DNA of 25,000 nucleotides from Prorocentrum cordatum (taxonomy: Eukaryota > Sar > Dinophyceae > Prorocentrales > Prorocentraceae). The number at the start of each line of letters is the position of its first letter. The first letter of the stretch is position 1. The DNA lies in NCBI GenBank assembly GCA_963575745.1, contig CAUYUJ010018046.1, forward strand, positions 1-25,000, read 5' to 3'. The notes under the pieces were generated by a model that did not search any database, was not told where the DNA came from, and saw only the letters and a list, made by a program, of their open reading frames with translations. Shown piece by piece: positions 9,505 through 17,136 of this stretch. The translations under genes were made by a program, and so were the position numbers.

Positions 9505-12500
9505 TGGATGGTGTTCCCTCATACAAGAAGACTTGGGACTACTATTGCATCATGCATTTGGTCCATCAGGGCACGCGTACAAATGGACCAATTTGTACAC
9601 CGACTCAACGTGGATTATGCAGGCCAAGAACAAGTCCAAGAGTGCAAAACACAAGAAGTACCCAACTTACGGCATCGACGAGCTCAACACTGCACAGAAG
9701 CGAGAAGAACTCGCCAAGGCATCAAACGTTGCTCTCGTACCGCTATTTATGCCGTGCCTCAACCGCGCGGAATACATGGGCGGCGCTACTCTCGAGCATT
9801 TGTCGACCATTATCCGCGACGACATCATGATGTGGGCATTCTCCTTTGGCAATTATAAAGGATGGTTCAGACAGAATGACACGCCGATCGGCCAAGATTG
9901 CGTTCGATTGCCAGAGGCTGGTGGAGGAGACATCCGCCATGGTATGGAGGAACTACGTAAGCAGCGTTTCGAGACACAAGAAACCCGCACCACAGCTATT
10001 CTCAACAACCAATATGAGTGCACTCTCGAGCAGCGCAACATGATCAGGATGATCCGCGAAGCCAGATGCCTCATGTTCCACAGCGACAATGCTTCCATCA
10101 AAAAGTGGCGTGAGTTAAACGAGGCTATCTGGGCCTACTGGGCCAATGATTTTCCATCATATGTGAAACAAAGACATTACTGCAGGGGCCTCAATGCTAT
10201 GGTGGTATGGAGCGCGAATGACATCGCATGCGCCAATCACGGGCAGAACACCGTGGACATGCGTCGACATCAGAATCGTGCACCCACTGACGTATACGAG
10301 CTCCAGAAAATGGAATGTGAGGGCGGCGTCCCGACGCTCATGCCAGTACACGTACACGTGGACGTATCACGTTTTGTCGACGTGATGCAGTACTTCCGCT
10401 GTCCCACAGTCATGGGGCCTGGCAAAGCAGCACAATGGGGCGTACATCCGAACTTTGATCACCACACGAGCGACCTGATCAATATTATGCAGAATCGTGG
10501 TATCACTCTTCTTCCATCAGATCACTGGGTGGAGACATACGATAGGATTACCCCGCAGGCTTGGCACGCAACACAGAACAACCATAACATGGCAATGTTT
10601 ACAGCACAGTTCTGCGACGCAGTATGTTATCGTAACTTCTGCGCTTTGCTCCAGTCACTGCTTTCTCAGCCATATCCATTCAGGGCGTCATTACTGATTC
10701 CTGTCACGGATGAGCAGGCCTACACACAGGCCAAAGAGATCATGGCAGCCCTCGATTTCAGAGAAAAGATGACAAACGAATGGAAAAGAGATCTCAGCCT
10801 CACGACGTTGATGACACAGACGGCAAGCGAAATGGCTCATTGTGCGTGGATGGCATCATGTGCCGATGGTACGTTGTCGGCATCACTGCCTGCTGACGCA
10901 GGCGACGCAACGGAACCTATTCCTGGAATGCCGAAACGGACACCAGCACCTGATCCCAGCGAGCCAGACAAAGCTATCCCTGAAAATGATCCATGGGGCG
11001 TGGCATACGACGACTTGTTCCAGTACCTCATGCTGTTGATCAACGACTACCCTGGGGCTTGGGCATCCTGGCATTCAGTTGAGAAACAAGAGCTCCTTCA
11101 TCCCAACATCGTCAAACCGGTTGAAGATGCACGTGCAGTTACTTGGGTTGTGTTCGAGCATTTTTTACAACATATTGAAGACTTGGATGGAGATGATAAT
11201 GCGACCAAATCACGACTCACTGCGGAAAACAACAGGTTGACTTCTCATTGCATCGGCCTTGCTGCCGAGAACGAGAAGAACATCATAGCATGCAAAACAT
11301 TCTTCAGGCAGAATGCACTAGATCGCGTGACATTGGGCCATGACCCCGATGTTCCGACAGCCGTGTGGAGGGCAGCAGTTGATACAGCACAGCCAGCCCC
11401 ACCAGGCCCATTGCCTGATCCATTGCAACCTGGACCGCAACCGATAAAAGTGCCACGACCATCGACTCCTGAACCAACAGCAGACCAGCAGCCAGCAGAT
11501 CAGCTCCCAAAGGCTGAGGCGGCACCGACCCCTGACGACGGCACTGACCTAGAGGCCATGGAGCTGGAGGCAACTCCTGCCGAGGAGGAATCGTCTCCAC
11601 ATGAGATGAATCTATTATCATGGCAGGACAGCTGTGAACGTTCCATGTGCGAGGACATCAGCCAGGTCGGGATATTCGATAACGCATGCACTATTCGAGA
11701 GTGGAAGCTGCAAGCAGGCATCAAGGATGACCATCCGTACGTATGTCAAATGTTGAGGGGTACACGCGCGACCACTGGATTCGCCTGCCTGCAAGACAAA
11801 GATTGGTTCGATCAACTGTTGCACGATGATTGTGTGATTGCTCACGCGCCTGATATCGCACAGTCTGGTTGCTTTCCAGAATGGAAATGGATATCGTTAC
11901 CAAATTACGACGATGTACGTTATGGTCCCGAGTTAATTGAAGATGAATGGCTGGGAACAAACAAATACATGAGCAAAGACATCACGACCATGTTACGCCA
12001 CGAGATTCACTACAAAAAGTTTTGGATCAATCAATTTCACGATAGACGTATCAACATTTGGGAGAAAACAGCAGATCGTGAATGGAAGATTCCAAGCAAT
12101 TGGAAACCCTTTCAGGAAATGGTTCAATGGAAATTCAAATATCGCAAAGATAAGCACAATGGACCGTCCATGGACGCGGCAGTGTCACACTTCAAGAAAG
12201 ATGGTGCAAATGATGGATATGCCGATTGGAACGACTACTACCCGATCTTCCTAATTCGTGCGTTCCAGAAACATATTGATCCGCAGAAAAATAGAATTGA
12301 GATATACGCCAAGCCAATCCCCGAGGGAGGTGACCCCAGCTGTTTCGATTGGAACAGCGTCATTGCCATTCGATGTGTTGGCGGTCGCAGTTGTGTCAAC
12401 CCACTTTCCAAACCATGGAATATGGGATGGGAGAGCCTACAATGGACAGACGTCACATACCTCCACCACGGCACAGCAGCCCGTGCTTGGCGCAACATCT

Positions 12501-14377
12501 TGAAGACAGGGATCATTCCAGGCTACATCGACCCATCTTCTCAGAGAGACAAGCATCATAAACCATCACAGCGCTCGGAGGCATTCTTCAGCTCCAGCAC
12601 ATATTTAGACAATGTCCAGAATAATCCCCATACCTCAGTAGAGTCATATAAGTTCAAGAACTACAAGAACGAGGTCGAGCTAGTGATCAATATGGAGGTT
12701 GCCACAAAAGCAGGTTGCAGGTGTTGGCTGGGCGCTCAAAGCGCTATCATGACAGAGGACGTGGTTCCCGCTGCGGCAATTATTGCAATTCGCCGCCTCA
12801 AACCACATCACATGCATGGCCAGCAGATATGGCCAGACGGCGCCCCATGGGACTACCCGCCATTGGCCGCGAGACCGCCATTGCGCAAGTACGAGATTTG
12901 CGCCTACCTCCCTGGAGAATTCATCGACGACCCTCCTGGGATTGCACCTGCTGACACGGATCAGAACATGGAGCAGCCAAGGACAACGTCAGCATCAGCA
13001 GCTTCGGCTCTGCTGGGGGCAACCCCTGCTAGCCGTATATCTGCAGCCGATGCCTTGGATGAGCAAATGGTCCGTGCTATGATTCGGGACACCAATCACA
13101 AAGCAGATGATAAAGAGTGGTTGGTTGCCTTGTCATACTGCCGAGAAGCTCTTCGACCTATTACATCAAATATTACACAAAAAGATCGGGACCGTCGCCC
13201 TGCATTTAATGATGTTCGCATGGGGGACTTCATTATCATTAAGAATTGGGGAGCTATCGCATGCTTTCATTATGACAATCACTACCCCAAGGTCAATCAC
13301 AATACTAAAATTCCCTTGTCCAAGGGGCACATATATGTCCCAATCATTCATTTCGGCGTCTTTGACAAGTTCTCCGCGGTACAGATACCCATTCTCAACT
13401 ACGGTTTACGATGGGTAAACATATGGTACAATGACAAAAGCATGCCTCTCAAGGGCGTTGTCTTTGCATTACCAATTCGTATCGACGAACATGCCATTGA
13501 CCCGACATATATGGAAACTGCCCTGGAGGGACCAACCTCATGCCGTGACAAGATACTCCAGCACAAAGCTGACGGTAGTCTACCATATCTTGGTATGCCG
13601 AGCATTTATAGACCACGCATTCCACGTACACCGACCAGACGGCCCGCCCCTCGGACACCCGATCCCGAAGAGCTGGTGGCCACACCTGCTGAGGACACCG
13701 CTCCTACGGGCGATAGACCTCAACAAGCTGCGGGCTCATCTGATGAACCTTTGGTTACCGTTATCGTGGGCATATCGAACATATCGCTCACCGCTGATGA
13801 AAAAGCAGCGAACGACAATAGGAGAGCAGATCTCTCAGCAGAAATCCAAGCAGATGAGCACGTTGACGCGAGCATACTTGACAACATTATCGACCCGCCA
13901 ACAGACTTCCTCAACCACCCAGGTTACGACCCAGACGAGGATTCAAGGTGTATTAAACAGTCAGACGACCGCCGCATATATCGCTGGGCGTCGGAGTTGT
14001 TGGTGGACTCGCATATGATAAAGATGAAACAAATCATCGAGATACACAGTGGCGCAGACAGAGTTGTAATTGATAAAACACAATCGCACTTACGATTTGA
14101 GATTCGATTTGGATCGAAAGCATGGAATGCAGAGTCATACCATTTGAATTATGATCATACCCACAAATGGACACGTGACCTGCCAATTTGCAGTGCAGAC
14201 CACTTTTTCAAAAAGTTTGTACATTACCTGGACCCAGAGACCATCGAGGAGTCGACTACAGGCGTCTTTCAATGGATCCCCAAAGTATACCAAAACATAT
14301 TGATGGACAGTATTGCGGAGCTCCCTGATTTCACAAAAGATGCCATCCATCAGAAACATCCTGCACTCCAAGCGTGA
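9434..14377 (+). CDS. ORF B, giant protein with KptA/Tpt1-like segment
   Basis: The frame is open for 1,648 codons from the first ATG; coding character begins near 9498. Globular modules are separated by proline-rich linkers at about 10905-10975, 11385-11565, 12840-12960 and 13600-13740, as in a polyprotein. At about 12455-12790 lies a segment like the C-terminal lobe of KptA/Tpt1 RNA 2'-phosphotransferase: YLHHGTAARAWRNILKTGI (HGT at 12467-12475), then SEAFFSSS where KptA has an H-V-H-L-S strand, then INMEVA and SAIMTEDVVPAAAI (from about 12740) matching the KptA G-V-x-L-T-x-x-V-P-x-x-x-I end. The strand histidine is absent and I cannot find the N-terminal lobe with its L-R-H motif, so catalysis is doubtful; an ADP-ribosyltransferase-fold binding module is the safer reading. 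The other modules are unrecognised. No signal peptide or transmembrane helix is evident. The 3' end overlaps ORF C. Confidence 0.75.
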   Translation: MLTHSSWTKQSAALSVVVTLCSDSGWCSLIQEDLGLLLHHAFGPSGHAYKWTNLYTDSTWIMQAKNKSKSAKHKKYPTYGIDELNTAQKREELAKASNVALVPLFMPCLNRAEYMGGATLEHLSTIIRDDIMMWAFSFGNYKGWFRQNDTPIGQDCVRLPEAGGGDIRHGMEELRKQRFETQETRTTAILNNQYECTLEQRNMIRMIREARCLMFHSDNASIKKWRELNEAIWAYWANDFPSYVKQRHYCRGLNAMVVWSANDIACANHGQNTVDMRRHQNRAPTDVYELQKMECEGGVPTLMPVHVHVDVSRFVDVMQYFRCPTVMGPGKAAQWGVHPNFDHHTSDLINIMQNRGITLLPSDHWVETYDRITPQAWHATQNNHNMAMFTAQFCDAVCYRNFCALLQSLLSQPYPFRASLLIPVTDEQAYTQAKEIMAALDFREKMTNEWKRDLSLTTLMTQTASEMAHCAWMASCADGTLSASLPADAGDATEPIPGMPKRTPAPDPSEPDKAIPENDPWGVAYDDLFQYLMLLINDYPGAWASWHSVEKQELLHPNIVKPVEDARAVTWVVFEHFLQHIEDLDGDDNATKSRLTAENNRLTSHCIGLAAENEKNIIACKTFFRQNALDRVTLGHDPDVPTAVWRAAVDTAQPAPPGPLPDPLQPGPQPIKVPRPSTPEPTADQQPADQLPKAEAAPTPDDGTDLEAMELEATPAEEESSPHEMNLLSWQDSCERSMCEDISQVGIFDNACTIREWKLQAGIKDDHPYVCQMLRGTRATTGFACLQDKDWFDQLLHDDCVIAHAPDIAQSGCFPEWKWISLPNYDDVRYGPELIEDEWLGTNKYMSKDITTMLRHEIHYKKFWINQFHDRRINIWEKTADREWKIPSNWKPFQEMVQWKFKYRKDKHNGPSMDAAVSHFKKDGANDGYADWNDYYPIFLIRAFQKHIDPQKNRIEIYAKPIPEGGDPSCFDWNSVIAIRCVGGRSCVNPLSKPWNMGWESLQWTDVTYLHHGTAARAWRNILKTGIIPGYIDPSSQRDKHHKPSQRSEAFFSSSTYLDNVQNNPHTSVESYKFKNYKNEVELVINMEVATKAGCRCWLGAQSAIMTEDVVPAAAIIAIRRLKPHHMHGQQIWPDGAPWDYPPLAARPPLRKYEICAYLPGEFIDDPPGIAPADTDQNMEQPRTTSASAASALLGATPASRISAADALDEQMVRAMIRDTNHKADDKEWLVALSYCREALRPITSNITQKDRDRRPAFNDVRMGDFIIIKNWGAIACFHYDNHYPKVNHNTKIPLSKGHIYVPIIHFGVFDKFSAVQIPILNYGLRWVNIWYNDKSMPLKGVVFALPIRIDEHAIDPTYMETALEGPTSCRDKILQHKADGSLPYLGMPSIYRPRIPRTPTRRPAPRTPDPEELVATPAEDTAPTGDRPQQAAGSSDEPLVTVIVGISNISLTADEKAANDNRRADLSAEIQADEHVDASILDNIIDPPTDFLNHPGYDPDEDSRCIKQSDDRRIYRWASELLVDSHMIKMKQIIEIHSGADRVVIDKTQSHLRFEIRFGSKAWNAESYHLNYDHTHKWTRDLPICSADHFFKKFVHYLDPETIEESTTGVFQWIPKVYQNILMDSIAELPDFTKDAIHQKHPALQA

Positions 14378-15626
14378 CCAATCCAACCATTGTACCGAGA
14401 CATTCGGTAACCCAGGCTTCCCCGTATGGGAGGAGCTGGTGGAAACACTTGCCGCGCCTCGCGAGCAAGGCGCGGAGCAGGATATTCCCCAGGACCCAGG
14501 CAGCGTTGCATCCGCAGCTCCTGATCAAGAAACCATGGTACGTATCATAGCCGAGCAGACGGGAGTCAAGCGCGAGGAGGGCGACAACGAGTCCGCCTTG
14601 CAGGAGAAGGCTCGCCGCCTTCGTACTGAAAGCATATGCCATGGTGGTGCTGAGGATGCGGACAACAACACGACAGAGTACAAAGGACTGCCAGGGGAAA
14701 TATTGTTTAGGATCGAGATCGAGGGATTGAGTAGATCAATCGCTTCCCGACCGAACGCCGAGATCAACCGCGAGGCCATCGATCAGATCGGCCGTAGTCT
14801 TGCTCGCGGTCAGGACACTCGCTGGGGATCTCGTGAGCACCTCACGACGGAGGGAGCCCCAGAAACGATATTGCATGATATCCCGCTATGCCAGAATTGC
14901 GGTCGAGATTTATCCCTTGGGATCGTCACAGGTGATGGTGCCCTTTGTGACATCTATTGGCAGTATACCGTGGCCGTAGGTGCTACGGGTAAGAGTACAG
15001 CCGTCCAGAGCGATCTGGCACACCTCCAGAAGCTGACCAACTGGATCAAGATGACGCTCTCCCAGCACGACATCACGAGATACATGAAAGACGGAGCGCA
15101 AGTCATTATGACGGGCGCGCGATCACACCCAGGTAATGCGAACGATTCGCTGAGGAGAATGGCTAATGTGTCTAGGAAGAGGCACCAGAAGTGGGTCGAA
15201 TATGGTAGCCCTCCTGCACGCGAGTGCAGACTGATGGGCGAAGCCAGTGACGACAGACCTCTGTACTACCCATATGCCAATCTCGTTCAGCGCTTTCTCA
15301 ACGATTTGAAGTTCCACCACCAAATGACAGGCGCTCGCGTGAACGTGGGCAAGAAGGCCTGGAGCGTGGACGACATGCGCGATGCGTGGGACATCCTCGA
15401 TGTCAGCATCAGGACAGGACAAGCTGGTCGGAAGAAATGGTGGCTGAACGAGGGCCGACTCGACAGGCAGACGCGGCAGGCTCGCGGACTTGTCACGATT
15501 GCCCTCCCTAGAAGGGATGGCACCCGTGAAAAAGTCACTCAGCGCAAGCTTGCTGCGATTGCTAACGAATTGTTGGGCCCCCTCGATCGTCGCATACCGA
15601 CCAGAGGGGGGTTGATTCAGGGATGA
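14340..15626 (+). CDS. ORF C, unknown protein overlapping ORF B
   Basis: 428 residues from ATG 14340, which lies inside the last 38 bases of ORF B in another frame. Visible features are an acidic, glutamine-rich N-terminal part, a C-x2-C-x14-C pattern in IPLCQNCGRDLSLG...LC (about 14880-14950), and a basic C-terminal half (KRHQKWVEYGSPPARE, AGRKKWWLNEGRLDRQTRQARG, RRDGTREKVTQRKL) that could bind nucleic acid. No family is recognised. Because ORF B's last residues run smoothly into this frame (HPALQA then DQSNHCTETFGN), C may be a separate cistron, a frameshift product of B, or B's tail cut off by a one-base indel. Confidence 0.6.
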   Translation: MPSIRNILHSKRDQSNHCTETFGNPGFPVWEELVETLAAPREQGAEQDIPQDPGSVASAAPDQETMVRIIAEQTGVKREEGDNESALQEKARRLRTESICHGGAEDADNNTTEYKGLPGEILFRIEIEGLSRSIASRPNAEINREAIDQIGRSLARGQDTRWGSREHLTTEGAPETILHDIPLCQNCGRDLSLGIVTGDGALCDIYWQYTVAVGATGKSTAVQSDLAHLQKLTNWIKMTLSQHDITRYMKDGAQVIMTGARSHPGNANDSLRRMANVSRKRHQKWVEYGSPPARECRLMGEASDDRPLYYPYANLVQRFLNDLKFHHQMTGARVNVGKKAWSVDDMRDAWDILDVSIRTGQAGRKKWWLNEGRLDRQTRQARGLVTIALPRRDGTREKVTQRKLAAIANELLGPLDRRIPTRGGLIQG

Positions 15627-16054
15627 GAGCCGATCCGACCGATCCTGATACACACTCCCATCAGTCTGATGATGTCATGGAGCCGCGCCATCCGCCGCCG
15701 CCGCCGCGCCCTGCCCCTGGCGACGCTGCACAGTCCAGCGCCTCTGGCGCGACGGACCACGCGCCCGCGGGGCCACGTGCCAAGAGAGCGCGTACTACAG
15801 ATTACGCCGCCTACTGGCGCGACGACCTCGAGGACAGCCATTGGGGCCTCAGATATTGGAGCTACTACATCAACTGTTGGATCTACATCGCGATGAACAA
15901 CGATGAGTTCGTATACATTCACGACATCCAGTACAATGAGTGGTTGCGCCATTGGATCCCGAGGACATCTTGGGAGACGTTCGCGACGAGCTTCGCGACG
16001 TACAATGGCAAGAGGATGTGGGACCGCAGGTTCTACAAGAACGGCAACGCGTAG
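15623..16054 (+). CDS. ORF D, small aromatic-rich protein
   Basis: 143 residues. Its ATG overlaps the TGA of ORF C as ATGA at 15623-15626, the arrangement used for coupled termination and reinitiation in several viruses and retrotransposons. The N-terminal half is proline-rich and disordered, with a short basic PRAKRART cluster that could be a nuclear localisation signal. The C-terminal half is unusually rich in Trp and Tyr (HWGLRYWSYYINCWIYIAMN, EWLRHWIPRTSWETF). No family is recognised. It is the last coding unit before the hairpin tail. Confidence 0.55.
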   Translation: MRADPTDPDTHSHQSDDVMEPRHPPPPPRPAPGDAAQSSASGATDHAPAGPRAKRARTTDYAAYWRDDLEDSHWGLRYWSYYINCWIYIAMNNDEFVYIHDIQYNEWLRHWIPRTSWETFATSFATYNGKRMWDRRFYKNGNA

Positions 16055-16071
16055 TGAGTCGGCCGCAGGGC

Positions 16072-16355
16072 CCACCGCTCAAAGGCTTGAACTTCATTAT
16101 AATCAAAGTTCGCCTTGAGCGGTGGCTATTACATACTTCTAGGCCACTTCATTATACAACGCAAGTGGCCACACAAACAAACATCTGCTGCGATAACCGA
16201 GGCAGCCCCCTAAGGAGCAAAGCCAACGGGAGTCGCCAAATAGAATTTATATACATGCAGCTTTCGCGTTTATCAACGCGACATTTCGTCTGGCCAGACA
16301 TTTGCTTTTACACGCAGCTGCGTTCCGTTGCACGATCGCGTTCGTCAACGCGATC
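16072..16355 (+). promoter_or_regulatory. Hairpin and palindrome array after ORF D
   Basis: At least six self-complementary units stand in 284 bp. (1) CCACCGCTCAAAGGC 16072-16086 pairs with GCCTTGAGCGGTGG 16112-16125, with an inner GAACTT/AAGTTC extension. (2) GGCCACTT 16142-16149 pairs with AAGTGGCC 16163-16170. (3) TCGCGTT-tatc-AACGCGA at 16264-16281. (4) GTCTGGCCAGAC at 16288-16299. (5) ACGCAGCTGCGT at 16312-16323. (6) GATCGCGTT-cgtc-AACGCGATC at 16334-16355. Units 3 and 6 are related (shared CGCGTT/AACGCG with 4-nt loops). Lying between the last ORF and the 3' LTR, they would form stem-loops in the element RNA 3' untranslated region. Function is unknown. Confidence 0.75.
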
Positions 16356-16737
16356 TTAGCATGCGCATTCTTTAGAGTTTAACTCCACTGCGTTGAGAAT
16401 AATCTGATAGCTGGTGGCAACACCTGCCTCGCAAAAGCTAGGCATATTACATGTTGCTCTAATGTTCAGATCTTCTTTCTCCGCCCACCTTTGTCTCATT
16501 CTTCTCCGCCCTCGAGTGCCGAAGCGTTTTTGGGGGCGCGCCGGGGGGGCACCAAAGTGTGCTTGGCGAAGACATGGGGACCCAGGGTGTTCCTTCTTAC
16601 TTCACTTTGCAGCCGAGGCTACACTGACTTTAAGCTCAGCTGCCTGCAGACTTAAGGATTAAAGGAGTAAGAGGGTGACGGATTCTCTTCCTCTGTTCCC
16701 GAGCCCTGCCCTCGCGGGCGGGATTCGGGACGGGGGG
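16356..16737 (+). other. Non-coding 3' region with G-rich tract before 3' LTR
   Basis: No coding pattern is evident in this stretch. It ends in GGGACGGGGGG at 16727-16737, directly before the 3' LTR. That is where the polypurine tract that primes plus-strand synthesis must lie; here it is G-rich rather than A/G-mixed. A second purine run (AAGGATTAAAGGAG) lies about 16654-16667. A GGGGCGCGCCGGGGGGG stretch at about 16531-16547 is a local GC peak. Confidence 0.5.
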
Positions 16738-16934
16738 TGTGAATAGAACCCGTGTAATACCCTCATATATACTCCTTATCCTTACCTCTCCTGCGCCTGG
16801 CCGTTTGGGCTCAGGCATTGAGACAGATCGATCAGACCTTTGATCGTGCAGGAGGGAAAGACGTCCATCTATCCCTCCTTCTCTCTACCAACGGATCAGG
16901 GGTTCTGTGCCCTTGTACTTCAACCCCATACACA
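16738..16934 (+). repeat. 3' LTR of the copia-type element
   Basis: 197 bp, TGTGAATAG to ATACACA, an offset copy (14,629 bp downstream) of 2109-2305 with five transitions and no indels. It is followed directly by the TTTCT duplication. Confidence 0.95.
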
Positions 16935-16939
16935 TTTCT
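16935..16939. other. Target-site duplication, right copy (TTTCT)
   Basis: Exact match of 2104-2108. It is followed by CCTC-rich sequence, so the pre-insertion site was a pyrimidine trinucleotide tract. Confidence 0.88.
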
Positions 16940-17136
16940 TCCTCTTCCCCCTCCTCCTACTCCTCTTTCTCCTCCTCTTCCTTCTGTTATCCTCCACCGC
17001 TTCTGTCATAATTCCACTAAGCGTTCTTTGCAGAGTCTTCGGATGGAGTGCCAGCGGATTCGCTCATGGGCGCCATCGCCATGTTTCACTCTGCTCGGGC
17101 GCCGTCTTGTGCAAGGCCACCGACCTTTGAATCCTT
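16940..17136. repeat. Right half of the (TCC)n target tract and short spacer
   Basis: 16940-16985 is TCC/CTC/TCT-rich and continues the tract interrupted by the LTR element. 16986-17136 is ordinary mixed sequence in which I see no gene. Confidence 0.7.

Larger units (their letters stand above)
2109..16934 (+). mobile_element. Giant Ty1/copia-type LTR retrotransposon, 14.8 kb
   Basis: The element is bounded by two 197-bp direct repeats with TGTG...CACA ends and a perfect 5-bp duplication TTTCT. Internal order is primer-site candidate, gag-like region, integrase, reverse transcriptase, RNase H, then ORFs A to D, hairpin tail, G-rich tract and 3' LTR. Integrase before RT is the Ty1/copia order. 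Copia elements are commonly 5-6 kb and the long plant Sireviruses about 9-10 kb; this one is far larger because of about 8 kb between RNase H and the 3' LTR. The gag-pol part carries frameshifts and a stop, so this copy cannot encode an intact polyprotein. The five LTR differences are all transitions, which means an insertion that is not recent. It interrupted a (TCC)n tract. Confidence 0.93.

Noticed and set aside
12440-12800. Calling ORF B an active RNA 2'-phosphotransferase (kptA)
   Set aside because: Only the C-terminal lobe pattern is visible, the H-V-H-L-S strand is replaced by A-F-F-S-S-S, and no L-R-H N-terminal lobe was found. The symbol was therefore withheld.
8049-16054. ORFs A-D as an envelope (retrovirus-like) gene
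   Set aside because: No signal peptide, transmembrane anchor or cleavage site pattern seen; hydrophobic stretches are short, and composition is that of soluble multi-module proteins.
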